Made by a program: the position numbers and the translations under genes. A DNA stretch of 64,000 nucleotides from Thalassomonas sp. RHCl1 (lineage in GTDB: Bacteria > Pseudomonadota > Gammaproteobacteria > Enterobacterales > Alteromonadaceae): NCBI RefSeq assembly GCF_947387555.1, contig NZ_CANDNZ010000005.1, positions 1 to 64,000 on the forward strand, written 5' to 3'. Below the pieces are notes generated by a model. The model searched no databases. It was not told the origin of the DNA and saw only the letters and a list, made by a program, of their open reading frames with translations. Each line of letters starts with the position of its first letter. Within the stretch, counting starts at the first letter, position 1. Positions 52,883-64,000 of the stretch are shown in pieces.

Positions 52883-52989
52883 TGTTATTTATCACTACAA
52901 ATTTACACCGGATACGAATGTTGGTACCCATATTGAGTTCCTGTCCCTCAATGTTATCATACTGGTATGCATTTAGTTCAGAGTTTGAT

Positions 52990-53370
52990 ATGAAGTACTG
53001 GTTTACACCTGAATCTTTCCACCTGGCGGCAAGCACCCTGTCTCCCCTGCGCTGGCGTTTATTAGCCTGGAGCCTGTTTGCCTTTATCCTGTTTTTAATA
53101 CTTCAGGCACAGATCAAATTCGCTACCCCAAACTTCCTGGTGTGGGTGGCGCTGTTTATTTTATTTTCCGCCTTACAAGCGCTGGTGCTGGCATCTTTTA
53201 TCTTTTTTTTCCAGATATTACCTTCAGACAGCGCCAAAACCCGGTATTGGTTTCAGCTCTACCGTGTGATTGAATGGTGCGAAACCTTACTCTTTGCCCT
53301 GCTGCTGCCCTTGCCGACTCTAAGTTTTATTTACGCGCTATTGTCGGTTAATGGTATAACCCTCTTTTAA
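52990..53370 (+). CDS. Hypothetical inner-membrane protein
   Basis: 126 residues from ATG 52990; the open frame begins at 52882 but its first part overlaps the divergent gene's promoter region. Three hydrophobic segments (about 22-41, 47-74 and 92-120). No motif recognised. It ends 33 bp before the NAD(P)-binding protein gene on the same strand, so the two form a likely operon. Confidence 0.6.
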   Translation: MKYWFTPESFHLAASTLSPLRWRLLAWSLFAFILFLILQAQIKFATPNFLVWVALFILFSALQALVLASFIFFFQILPSDSAKTRYWFQLYRVIEWCETLLFALLLPLPTLSFIYALLSVNGITLF

Positions 53371-53403
53371 CTTCCCATAGAATCCCATAGACAAAGGAAC
53401 ACT

Positions 53404-54081
53404 ATGACCTCAGCCATGATTTTAGGCGCAAGCGGACTCACGGGGCAGGCTTTGCTAGCCGAACTTATCTCAGATGATAAGATCCAAAAAATAACCCTGC
53501 TGGTACGTAAGCCACTTGATATTAGCCATTCTAAGGTTACACAACACCAGATAGATTTTGGCGCGATTGACCAATACCATGAGCTCTTTGCCGTTGACCA
53601 TATTTTTTGCTGTCTGGGGACAACCATAAAAACCGCCGGTTCAAAAGCCGCTTTTCAGGCGGTCGATGTCGAGCTGGTCAGACAATGCGCACAACTGGCA
53701 GTGAACGCCCGGACGAAAAAGTTTATTGTCATCAGCTCCGTCGGCGCCAATAGCACATCAGCCAACTTTTACAGCCGCTGTAAGGGACAAATGGAGAAAA
53801 GCCTCAAAGATATCTGCCAAACTTCTGCCATGGCCCTGGTGATTTGCCGTCCCAGTTTATTGCTAGGGCAAAGAGAAAATTTCCGCTTGGGGGAGTCTGT
53901 TGCTGCAGGCTTAACGAAATATCTCAACTTTCTGTTTATCGGGCCGCTGCGAAAATACCAGCCCATTGCCGCCAAGCAGTTGGCAAAAGCCATGCTTAGC
54001 ATCAGCAGGCAAGAAAACAATCAGCAAATTACAACCCTGCCTTGTCACAAGCTTATCGGCTTGGCACACAATGAGAGGTAA
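53404..54081 (+). CDS. NAD(P)H-binding oxidoreductase-like protein (SDR, HTATIP2-type)
   Basis: 225 residues. Rossmann loop MILGASGLTGQALL (about 5-18), IFCCLGTTIKTAGS (about 68-81), FIVISSVGANSTSANFYSRCKGQME with the Tyr-x3-Lys active pair, and VICRPSLLLGQR. This is the atypical short-chain dehydrogenase group related to HTATIP2/TIP30. Substrate unknown. Good start; a strong terminator follows directly. Confidence 0.85.
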   Translation: MTSAMILGASGLTGQALLAELISDDKIQKITLLVRKPLDISHSKVTQHQIDFGAIDQYHELFAVDHIFCCLGTTIKTAGSKAAFQAVDVELVRQCAQLAVNARTKKFIVISSVGANSTSANFYSRCKGQMEKSLKDICQTSAMALVICRPSLLLGQRENFRLGESVAAGLTKYLNFLFIGPLRKYQPIAAKQLAKAMLSISRQENNQQITTLPCHKLIGLAHNER

Positions 54082-54083
54082 AA

Positions 54084-54110
54084 ACGGCAAGCCCAAAAAG
54101 GGCTTGCCGT
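54084..54110 (+). terminator. Terminator after the oxidoreductase gene
   Basis: ACGGCAAGCCC/GGGCTTGCCGT, perfect 11-bp stem with a 5-base loop, beginning two bases beyond the stop. T-run weak. It also lies 35 bp beyond the stop of the convergent gene at 54145. Confidence 0.65.
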
Positions 54111-54144
54111 ATGCGGTTAATCGCTATTTAGTTCTGAGGGAAAA

Positions 54145-56940
54145 TCACAGCGCGGTGATCTTATAATCGTAAGTAAAGGCTTCAAAGTCGGTAAACTTAA
54201 CCGATGGCGTGCTGCTAACCACCAGGTAAAGCTTATCGCCGCTGCTGGCCGATACCTGGATACTTGCAGGTACACCTGCAGAAGTCACGGGTAACTTATA
54301 ATAGCTACGAGTGCCGCTTTGCTCATTATAAACCACTACCTGCGCCCTAAACTCGGCATAGTCAGGATTGTCCACTGAAGGCTTGATCGCCACTTCATAG
54401 TCCCTGTCCTGGCTGACTTCCACCTGATAGGCATTATAGGCCCAGGCACCGATTTTATAACGCGCAGGTACGGTTAACCATGCATCCCCGGTGCCGTTAA
54501 CATCATAAAATTCAGCAATTTTATTATCTACTTCTTCGGCCGGGATCGGATCTTCCGAATTATTGTTATTGCCGTTCATGCGATTAAATGAGGCAATTTC
54601 TGAAACTAAGAAGCTCTCACCGTAATCCATATCCCAAGTGGTCACCCGGGCAGCAAAGTCGCTAAATACTTCCCGCATATCAAAACCGGCATTTTTCAGG
54701 ACATTATAAAACGCCTCTGCCGGCTTGCCACTTATCGGTGCAAGCCCGAGCACGCTGCGGTTAAAGACTTTCCCTATCATGTTATCCGCCAGTACATGAT
54801 GGGTAACATAATATTCAAAGATACTGGCGCCGTATTGGTGCCCGCCTTTGGCATAATCGATAATGCCCTCTTCAAATACCGAACTTTGCGTAGTCCACAG
54901 TGCCAGGTGCGGCTGTAAGGTATACATACCGAGCAAAGAATCTTTGGCGGTCGGTTTCATAGAGAAGGCTCCCCAGGAGGCACTGGATTCTGCCAGGAAC
55001 TTTTCCGAGCCGCCGGTGCGGCTTTGATAGGCGTGGAAATTTTCATGCAACACATACTGGTTCCAGGGCTGCTCAAAATTGAACTTACTGACCCAGGACT
55101 TACGGTAACCTTCGCTTAATAACAAGTCCCTAGGTTTGGCATATTCTTGGCAAAGCTCGCCATGACGATACATGCCCGTGGTCATGACATTATGCTCCCA
55201 GGTCATGTCGTGACCGTGCAGTTGATACTCAAAACTTTCCTGCGTGGTATCGGTGACACCGTCGGGCCAGTAGATACACTGGTAAACCCCGCACAGATAA
55301 TTAGGATATTCGCTATCCGGCACAGGTTTGGTTAAGGCATCATCACAATCCTGCCCCAAAGTAGCAATCTCTTCCTGGCTTAGCGCCTGATCAAAAATTC
55401 TGACATCCCAAACCTTACCGGGATAGGGACCGATATTAAGCGACTCGCTTAACCCAGCGATTGATGCCGTATCCACAGACACTTGTGTCATCTGGCCGTT
55501 TACAAAACTGTTAATCACATTATCGCCGACCTGGACCGCGATATGGTTACAACTACGGTGCTTTAAATCGCTTAAATCGTTTAACAAACTGATTGCCGAG
55601 GAGTCGGTATCAAAGGTCGCTTTTAAGGCACCGGCCAGGGTTTCTACCCTTAGCCCCTCACCCGCCATGATTTGCTCGCTTTGCGCCTGGCTCTCGGGGA
55701 TCATTTTAAAAGACAAGGTCATTTGCGCCGCCGGACGTTTACCGGCAAAATCAAGGCTAACGCTTTTATCCGCCATATCAACACTGCTTTCATAAGGAAA
55801 TTCGCTGTTATCCTCATGGGCTAATAAACGGGTATCGAGCTGATGGCGGTTGGCAGAAAGATCTTCAAAGGCAAACTGCAAAGGCACATAGGCAAAAAGA
55901 TCCGTTAACGGTCCGTTATCGATTTGAGCCAGGGAGCAACTTGCTTCACAGCGATTATTAGAGCATATCTCGCCAGTATTACAAGTGCCGCAGCTTAAGG
56001 TACTGCCACTACCGTCACGCACCACGCCACATTGGGCACCGGCAGCGGCACATACCGCACCGATTTGTACCGGATCAATCGGCTCACAGCTATTGCTGTT
56101 ACAACTTGAGTCTGTAGAACAAGCGCCGCACTGCAAGCTGCCTCCCTGCCCGTCGTCAATCACACCACATTGCGCCCCTTGTGCCTGGCAGACATTGGCA
56201 CTGTTGTCGGACTCCACCTTAAGGTTATCGAATACGGCAATATTATTATCGCTGGTCACATGGGGACTGACCGCCAGGCCCAAATAGATGTCCTGGGCCA
56301 TAACCAGAGTTTTACTCGTGGTTAATAACCAGTTATTGCCATCTAAAGAATAATAGCCGGTAAATTCGTCTCCTTTACGCTCAAGTTTCAGCCATACAGG
56401 CCCGGGCCCGCCATTACGGCTGAAATAATAGGAGCGTTTGTCCTGTATCGGCCGCCATTGCAACGCCACTTTTTTATGGGCGGAATAACCCAAGGTAACA
56501 TTAACCGCCCCCGGCTCCAGGCTTTCCCGCATCATTAAAGCGCCCTTGGCCCAGTCATGGGTATGTTCAACACTTAATACCCGCACCGTGACACTCACGT
56601 CCCCTTCGATGGGGATATGAAGATAATAGAAATCATCCTGGTTATTCCAAATATCATTGCCTGAGCCTGTGATAGTGATCACCCCGGACTCTTCGGTAAA
56701 AGCGCCGGGCATAGTGATATTGCCGATATCCAGCCCTTGCCAGGACGAGATGCCCTGCACTGCGGAAAGATCGAGCGCCGCCGGAGAAGATTGCTCCAAA
56801 GGCGTTAACCAGGAAAGTTTATCAGCAGCAGAACCCGGCACACTGACTAGCATTAACAAGATAAACACCGACATCAGCGCAAATGCGGCAAAGCCGTTTT
56901 GCTGCCAACGATTTAAATATCGCATTTTATTTTTCATCAT
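54145..56940 (-). CDS. Large secreted protein with DUF1349-like module and HExxH peptidase-like domain
   Basis: 931 residues with signal peptide. Order: a beta-jelly-roll DUF1349-like module (about 60-245; GNDIWNNQDDFYYL, WAKGALMMRESL, SRNGGPGPVWLKLER); two Cys-rich repeats (CQAQGAQCGVIDDG...CGAC and CAAAGAQCGVVRDG...CGTC); a LamG/concanavalin-like region (about 350-545); then a domain with YVLHENFHAYQS, a HExxH zinc site, and a downstream Glu in FLAESSASWGAF (DUF6055-like, gluzincin pattern); and a C-terminal beta domain. Likely binds carbohydrate or matrix and degrades protein (inference). Its N-terminal module is paralogous to that of the next gene. Confidence 0.75.
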   Translation of the reverse strand: MMKNKMRYLNRWQQNGFAAFALMSVFILLMLVSVPGSAADKLSWLTPLEQSSPAALDLSAVQGISSWQGLDIGNITMPGAFTEESGVITITGSGNDIWNNQDDFYYLHIPIEGDVSVTVRVLSVEHTHDWAKGALMMRESLEPGAVNVTLGYSAHKKVALQWRPIQDKRSYYFSRNGGPGPVWLKLERKGDEFTGYYSLDGNNWLLTTSKTLVMAQDIYLGLAVSPHVTSDNNIAVFDNLKVESDNSANVCQAQGAQCGVIDDGQGGSLQCGACSTDSSCNSNSCEPIDPVQIGAVCAAAGAQCGVVRDGSGSTLSCGTCNTGEICSNNRCEASCSLAQIDNGPLTDLFAYVPLQFAFEDLSANRHQLDTRLLAHEDNSEFPYESSVDMADKSVSLDFAGKRPAAQMTLSFKMIPESQAQSEQIMAGEGLRVETLAGALKATFDTDSSAISLLNDLSDLKHRSCNHIAVQVGDNVINSFVNGQMTQVSVDTASIAGLSESLNIGPYPGKVWDVRIFDQALSQEEIATLGQDCDDALTKPVPDSEYPNYLCGVYQCIYWPDGVTDTTQESFEYQLHGHDMTWEHNVMTTGMYRHGELCQEYAKPRDLLLSEGYRKSWVSKFNFEQPWNQYVLHENFHAYQSRTGGSEKFLAESSASWGAFSMKPTAKDSLLGMYTLQPHLALWTTQSSVFEEGIIDYAKGGHQYGASIFEYYVTHHVLADNMIGKVFNRSVLGLAPISGKPAEAFYNVLKNAGFDMREVFSDFAARVTTWDMDYGESFLVSEIASFNRMNGNNNNSEDPIPAEEVDNKIAEFYDVNGTGDAWLTVPARYKIGAWAYNAYQVEVSQDRDYEVAIKPSVDNPDYAEFRAQVVVYNEQSGTRSYYKLPVTSAGVPASIQVSASSGDKLYLVVSSTPSVKFTDFEAFTYDYKITAL

Positions 56941-56977
56941 ATTTCCTTATTAGAAAAATACTTTCATTGAGCTAGAT

Positions 56978-59377
56978 TTAATTGAGCTTATGGTAGAGGT
57001 TATTAATTTCATCCGCCGACAGTTTTTTGCGGTAAAGGCGTAACTCATCCATATAGCCTTTATAAGATTGCGAACTGCCATTACCACCGCCTGAGCCATC
57101 GCCGATAGCGGATTCGTATTTGTTGATCTCACCCGACAGGCCGGTCAGATCTGTTTGCCCGACAAGCTTACCGTCAATATAAAGTTTCATGGCATTTTCA
57201 CCAAAGCCAAACGTCACCGCGAGATGGTGCCACTGACCGTCGGTTAGATTGATATCACCGCCAATCACACTTTTACTTTTATCAACATGGTTTTGATGAT
57301 CATAACTGCCGACAAAAGCCTTAATCGCAGTGCCATTATTGGCCAGGGTAAAGGCAAAGCCCCACTTGCTGTTGTAATAATATTTATTGCTGATCAAGAT
57401 AGGCTCACCGCTAATGCCGGCATCGGGTTTCACCCAGGCAGAGATACTAAAGTCTTGATCTGTGCTGAGATCCAAAAAGTCATAAACCGGGTATTCGCTC
57501 AGATAATGCAGTACGGTATTGCCGTCAAAATAAGCCGAAGTGTTGACGGCTCCGGGATGCTCAAAACTGATCCCTGATTTCACCACGGCAGCAGGCACGC
57601 CGGAAGCGATATCTTTAATAGCCTGTTCATTGGCACTGGCATTAGTATCGTCAAAATCATAATGCAGCACCAGGGGATCTGTGTTATCCCTTACCCAGAG
57701 GGTCACCTTGGCACTGTTGCCCTGACGGCCATTTTTGATTGAGCGGTAGGTAAAACTGTCTTCACCGACATAACCTGCAACAGGCGTGTATTCAAAAGAG
57801 CCGTCCTGATTAAGCACAAGCGCGCCGTGGCTGACATCGCTAACTAAATTGGCGCTGGTCACACCTTCATCATTCGTTAGCACTCCGTTTGCTGCATCAA
57901 TGGTTAATACGGTGTCGGGGCTGGCAGTATATTCATCCGAGGTTGTCACCGCATAATTTAAAAAGGCTAAGCTTTCCCGGGCGATACGTTCACCGATAAC
58001 AATATAACTGTCATGGCCGTAGTGGTAATAAGGGCGTTGATCTGCAGTATAAACCAGCCGAGCCAAGGGATCTTCCTGCGCCACTTTAGCCTGCGCCGCC
58101 ATCACCATATCACCGGCACTGCCGCGATTGTCATTGATCTGGGTGATCACTACTGGCAATTCAGGCTGGGCTAAATCGGTGCGCACTGAGCTTATCAAAT
58201 TGCGCAGATGGTTTTCATAAAGCGCTTCTGTGCCAAAAGTGTCGTTATATCCCTGGAACCAGATAAAACCGGCAATTTCATAATCAATATTATTGGCAAC
58301 CAATTCCTCCTGTATAAAGGCCTTAAAACCGCTAATAAGTTGATCATACAAGTTGCCCGCTTCACCGCCATGGACAAGCGGACGCCAATGGGCAGTATTG
58401 TCCAAGGTCGTGCCCCCTTCAGCCCCCTTAAACAAATAGACATTTTCCTCCAATACATCGCCAAGTACATTGCCCATTTTTAATTCCACGCCATAACTGC
58501 TGCTGCGCGCACCATAGCCCGGTGCCAGTCCGTCCAGCCCCCGGCTGTTGGAAATGATATTTTTAATAAAGACATCATCACGCTTAGCGACCAGGTCGGC
58601 ACCTGAGGTGGTCGCCAAAGCACTCACAGCACCATGCCCCTGCATATTGGACTGGCCTGCCATCAGATAAACCTTGGCTTTATCGCTGTATGGCTCAACG
58701 GTATGAAGCTCAACATCAGAAAAAATCACTTCATTGGTTGCCGTGGTCACATGAGGACTGGCGGCCAGGCCGACATAGAAAGTATCCGCCATGTCTATGG
58801 TTTGGCTGGTGGTCAGCTGCCAGTTGCTGCCATCGAAGGAATAATACCCAGTAAAGCGATCACCCTGTCTTTGCAGTTTTAACCATACCGGCATAGTGCC
58901 GGCGTTGCGGCTAAAATAAAAAGAACGCTCATCGGCTACCGGACGCCATTGCAGCGCCACCTTACCGGCGGCGGCATAATCCAGCGCGATATTGACCGAA
59001 CCGGGCTCCAGGGTTTCACGAAACATCACCGCCCCTTTGGCCCAGTAATGGGTGTATTCAACACTGTGCACTTTGGTGATGATAGTGGTATCGCCGGTCA
59101 CTTCCCGGTAAAGATAATAGAAATTATCCGCTTCATTCCAGATATCGTTACCTGAGCCCTGCAGCTCAATAGTTAAATCGTCATTAAGGGTAAAACTCCC
59201 GGGAATACTGGCCTGGCCGATATCTTTAGCCGCCCAGCGGCTGAAATCGGGTCTTTCCCCTATTAAAGGGGAAGAGAAGGCATGCGCCCATGCCGATAGC
59301 AGCAAGGCGAGTACAGGAACGAGCAGAAATTTTAATAGACACGGCGGTAGCATCTTGATACGCCTGTTTGTTTGCAT
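56978..59377 (-). CDS. Secreted SGNH carbohydrate esterase, multidomain
   Basis: 799 residues with signal peptide ending AHAF. Order: a DUF1349-like jelly-roll (about 45-230; GNDIWNEADNFYYL, WAKGAVMFRETL); a sialate-O-acetylesterase/SASA-type SGNH esterase (about 235-475) with VYLMAGQSNMQGHG as nucleophile block and YYHYGHDSYIVIGERIA near the end; a cadherin-like bacterial Ig repeat (DEYTASPDTVLTIDAANGVL, GSFEYTPVAGYVGEDSFTYR); and a C-terminal LamG/concanavalin domain (about 585-795). Removes acetyl groups from polysaccharides (inferred from family). It is adjacent to the paralogue-bearing gene at 54145 by 37 bp and probably in one operon with it. Confidence 0.85.
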   Translation of the reverse strand: MQTNRRIKMLPPCLLKFLLVPVLALLLSAWAHAFSSPLIGERPDFSRWAAKDIGQASIPGSFTLNDDLTIELQGSGNDIWNEADNFYYLYREVTGDTTIITKVHSVEYTHYWAKGAVMFRETLEPGSVNIALDYAAAGKVALQWRPVADERSFYFSRNAGTMPVWLKLQRQGDRFTGYYSFDGSNWQLTTSQTIDMADTFYVGLAASPHVTTATNEVIFSDVELHTVEPYSDKAKVYLMAGQSNMQGHGAVSALATTSGADLVAKRDDVFIKNIISNSRGLDGLAPGYGARSSSYGVELKMGNVLGDVLEENVYLFKGAEGGTTLDNTAHWRPLVHGGEAGNLYDQLISGFKAFIQEELVANNIDYEIAGFIWFQGYNDTFGTEALYENHLRNLISSVRTDLAQPELPVVITQINDNRGSAGDMVMAAQAKVAQEDPLARLVYTADQRPYYHYGHDSYIVIGERIARESLAFLNYAVTTSDEYTASPDTVLTIDAANGVLTNDEGVTSANLVSDVSHGALVLNQDGSFEYTPVAGYVGEDSFTYRSIKNGRQGNSAKVTLWVRDNTDPLVLHYDFDDTNASANEQAIKDIASGVPAAVVKSGISFEHPGAVNTSAYFDGNTVLHYLSEYPVYDFLDLSTDQDFSISAWVKPDAGISGEPILISNKYYYNSKWGFAFTLANNGTAIKAFVGSYDHQNHVDKSKSVIGGDINLTDGQWHHLAVTFGFGENAMKLYIDGKLVGQTDLTGLSGEINKYESAIGDGSGGGNGSSQSYKGYMDELRLYRKKLSADEINNLYHKLN

Positions 59378-59520
59378 ATGTTTTTCCTTAAACTTGAAAA
59401 ATAATAAAAATGATCCAATGACTGTCGGTGATGGCCATTCCCCTCAACACAGGGAATGACCATCACAGGCTATTGGATAAAGGGTTTGGATTAACTAAAC
59501 CAAAAGGATAAAACTAAGAA

Positions 59521-59703
59521 TTAAACCAAAAGGCTAAACCGAAACAGCTCAGCCACCGGGGTTGGCCCGGATATAGCAGGAGAGTAAAAGGGTGAATAAA
59601 ACATTAACATCAAAGCGCAAGTGCCAAGCAAAGCACAAGCCCAAATACCCGTGTATTGATTAACGAAAATCTTAACGATCATTTGCTTAATATGAGATTT
59701 CAT
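59521..59703 (-). CDS. Possible small membrane protein
   Basis: 60 residues with one hydrophobic stretch (IWACALLGTCALMLMFY). A distant AAGGATGG precedes the ATG. Nothing else supports it; it may be chance. If real, it would lie between the terminated ligA operon and the esterase gene. Confidence 0.3.
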   Translation of the reverse strand: MKSHIKQMIVKIFVNQYTGIWACALLGTCALMLMFYSPFYSPAISGPTPVAELFRFSLLV

Positions 59704-59828
59704 CCCTGAACCATCCTTGGTTTAATCTAATTCCCGCCGGGCAAAGGCAAAAGTGATACCAATTAAAGTAAAACCTTGCTTATCAAGGATTAGCGCTTGA
59801 TGGACAGCCAAAAGAACCGCCAAAGATG

Positions 59829-59853
59829 AAAAATGCGGAAGCATAGCTTCCGC
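59829..59853 (-). terminator. Terminator of the ligA-DUF3392 operon
   Basis: GCGGAAGC/GCTTCCGC, 8-bp stem with a 3-base loop, followed on the minus strand by ATTTTT, 20 bp beyond the DUF3392 stop. Confidence 0.85.
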
Positions 59854-59873
59854 GGGAGGAAAGCGCGGCCGCG

Positions 59874-62317
<2,444 letters not shown>

Positions 62318-62350
62318 TTATCTAGTTGGAAAAGTGACTCGAAGGACAAC

Positions 62351-62381
62351 AGCCTCTTGCCGGTGATGGGGGCAAGAGGCT
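62351..62381 (-). terminator. Hairpin after zipA
   Basis: AGCCTCTTGCC/GGCAAGAGGCT, perfect 11-bp stem with a 9-base loop, ten bases beyond the zipA stop. The T-tract is weak (GTTGT), so readthrough to ligA is possible. Confidence 0.65.
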
Positions 62382-62390
62382 TGAAGGGTT

Positions 62391-63470
62391 CTAGGCGCCG
62401 GCAATACAGCGTTTACGCTCAAACTCCCGGATATTACTGATGTAATGCTGCTCGGTTTGTTTGGTCATCACGCTGCGCTTATCGTCAAGCACCTGGCCGT
62501 TAAATTCCGAGGCCAGCTGTTTCGCCGCCGATAACATCTGCTCGAAAACCTCGAAGGCATCTCCCTCGTTTGGCAAAGTCATAAACAAGCTCACCCCCTG
62601 AGTGGCAAAACTTTCCATATTATCCAGATCAAAGGTCCCCGGGTTCATCATGTTTGCCAGGCTGAAGGTGACTTTTCCGTTACCGGCATTGTCCTGGTGG
62701 CGATGGAAGATCCCCATATCGCCGTATTTCATGCCCAGGGTCAGCAAGCTCGGCAACAAGGCCGCGCCTGAAATCAACTGATTTTGCGGCATCACCACTG
62801 AAAGTACCAGCACTTCCTGCTCTATGGTTTCCCCTTTGGGCTTGGCCTCTGGTGCAGCTTTTTTGACCTCTTTTTGTACTGCTCTTTGAACCTGGGGTTT
62901 AGGCTGAGACACCGGGGTCTGGTAAACCGGCTTCTCGATTTCTACCGGCTCAAGCATTTCCTGCTCGGCTTCAGATAATAGTGTCTTGGTGGTGCCCCCC
63001 TGACCCGGCACGGCTGGTGCCATTTCTTCTATTTCATCGATATTGCCTAACGCAGGCTCAACATGATCAGGAGTCAGATCGTTACCTGCGATTGGCGCCA
63101 TAACCGGCGCCTCTTCGTTGGCATAAAAAGGCTCAGGCTCTTCTGCCGCCGTTTCAGTTTGCATCTGCTCAGCTACGGGCGCAGCTGGTGCTTGTTCAGT
63201 GCTTATCTCAGGTTCATGGGCTGCACTGTTCGCTACAGCTTTGTGCTGGTTGGCCGCTGCTGACTGGCCCGCCACTTTCGGCTGGCCGACGCCGTATTGA
63301 TCGAAACCACTTTTATCGACTTCCTCGGATACAGGTTCGATTTTGGCGTTATCGGCCTTTAACTTATAAGGATTCTTATTTTTGCGGATCGTCCACAAGC
63401 CATGGACAAAAATGGCACCAATGACCACTGCACTGATTATAAGTAATGTATTTCTGAAACTATCTTCCAT
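62391..63470 (-). CDS. zipA: Cell division protein ZipA
   Basis: 359 residues from ATG 63470 (a GTG precedes directly). N-terminal membrane anchor (RNTLLIISAVVIGAIFVHGLW), a charged then Pro/Gln/Ala-rich linker (about 40-225), and the FtsZ-binding domain (about 230-355; VLVLSVVMPQNQLISGAALLPSLLTLGMKYGDMGIFHRH...). Tethers the Z-ring to the membrane. It lies 14 bp after the smc stop, so probably in one operon with smc. Confidence 0.94.
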   Translation of the reverse strand: MEDSFRNTLLIISAVVIGAIFVHGLWTIRKNKNPYKLKADNAKIEPVSEEVDKSGFDQYGVGQPKVAGQSAAANQHKAVANSAAHEPEISTEQAPAAPVAEQMQTETAAEEPEPFYANEEAPVMAPIAGNDLTPDHVEPALGNIDEIEEMAPAVPGQGGTTKTLLSEAEQEMLEPVEIEKPVYQTPVSQPKPQVQRAVQKEVKKAAPEAKPKGETIEQEVLVLSVVMPQNQLISGAALLPSLLTLGMKYGDMGIFHRHQDNAGNGKVTFSLANMMNPGTFDLDNMESFATQGVSLFMTLPNEGDAFEVFEQMLSAAKQLASEFNGQVLDDKRSVMTKQTEQHYISNIREFERKRCIAGA

Positions 63471-63484
63471 CACCGAGCCTATTG

Positions 63485-64000
63485 TTAAGATACTTCTGCC
63501 ATAGCAATCGCTTCATCAATATCAACGGCGACCATTCTTGAAACACCCGGTTCAAACATGGTCACGCCGGTGAGATGAGAAGCCATTTCCATCGCAATTT
63601 TATTATGACTGATATAGATAAACTGTACCGTTTGCGACATTTCCCGCACCAGGTTACAAAACCGTCCCACATTGGCATCATCCAAAGGGGCATCCACTTC
63701 ATCCAGCATACAAAAGGGTGCCGGATTCAACCTGAAGATGGCAAACACCAATGATAAAGCGGTCAGCGCCTTTTCACCACCCGATAACAGGTGAATTGTG
63801 CTATTTTTTTTGCCCGGCGGCCGGGCCATGATGCTGACCCCGGTATCGAGCAAATCATCACCGGTTAAGGCAAGATAAGCACTGCCGCCGCCAAAAACTT
63901 TTGGGAACAAACCTTTAAGATCCTGGTTAACCTGATCAAAGGTGAGTTTAAATTTATGACGGCTTTCTTTATCAATTTTTTCTATCGCTGATTCTAACGT
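63485..64000 (-). CDS. smc: Chromosome segregation protein SMC, C-terminal part
   Basis: Partial: 171 codons at the 3' end, cut by the window edge (no start inside). The signature motif [21 protein letters not shown], Walker [20 protein letters not shown] and the D-loop/H-loop FIYISHNK are the C-terminal half of the ABC-type head. Upstream sequence ([20 protein letters not shown]) is the end of the coiled-coil arm. Organises and condenses chromosomes with ScpAB. zipA follows. Confidence 0.96.
   Translation of the reverse strand, partial: TLESAIEKIDKESRHKFKLTFDQVNQDLKGLFPKVFGGGSAYLALTGDDLLDTGVSIMARPPGKKNSTIHLLSGGEKALTALSLVFAIFRLNPAPFCMLDEVDAPLDDANVGRFCNLVREMSQTVQFIYISHNKIAMEMASHLTGVTMFEPGVSRMVAVDIDEAIAMAEVS

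Overview
The window reads as chromosome of a marine gammaproteobacterium of the Alteromonadales, most like Colwelliaceae (Thalassomonas-type). The reasons are the block glmM-tpiA-secG-tRNA-Leu beside folP-ftsH-rlmE/yhbY-greA-carBA-dapB, the zipA-ligA pair next to smc, a DUF3392 gene, and a large load of secreted enzymes. The organism is inferred from gene content only; no 16S gene is present.

Layout. (1) 1-33.5 kb is accessory sequence: two identical tRNA-Val genes, an EEP-type hydrolase, a stand-alone lanthionine cyclase (LanC), a patatin, a large multicopper oxidase with a SCO/cytochrome c/PCuAC fusion protein, a Nep1-like protein, two small peptides sharing one lanthipeptide-type leader, a caspase-fold-like protein, an M9 collagenase, an autoregulated tetR-yciI-tag operon, a TonB receptor, a frameshifted Vps62-family gene, a PACE efflux gene divergent from a LysR gene, and a SymE-type toxin. 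(2) 33.6-34.3 kb holds three tRNA-Leu(GAG) genes on a 250-bp repeat. (3) 34.3-50 kb is conserved housekeeping: protein export, glycolysis, cell-wall sugar and folate synthesis, membrane proteolysis, rRNA methylation, transcription elongation, carbamoyl phosphate and lysine synthesis. (4) 49.9-59.4 kb holds an NhaC antiporter, periplasmic or lipoprotein enzymes and two large secreted multidomain proteins. (5) 59.9-64 kb is DUF3392-ligA, zipA and the 3' end of smc.

How the genes work together. The most interesting reading is a dispersed class I lanthipeptide system. A LanC with all zinc ligands lies at 3.7 kb, and two precursor-like peptides with the same 14-residue start lie at 14.5 and 18.5 kb. 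No dehydratase, protease or exporter is in the window, so a cyclase working in trans on scattered precursors is inferred. The precursors sit among genes for secreted tissue-active proteins (Nep1-like, collagenase, caspase-like). A second coherent unit is the copper operon, in which an outer-membrane or periplasmic multicopper oxidase is followed by its own apparent copper-delivery and electron-transfer protein.

Smaller points of note: a TetR promoter whose -35/-10 spacer is occupied by a perfect palindrome; synteny breaking exactly at the amplified tRNA-Leu; a duplicated terminator flanking a low-GC secreted gene; and a MITE-like element. All functional statements come from reading motifs and gene order; no database search was run.
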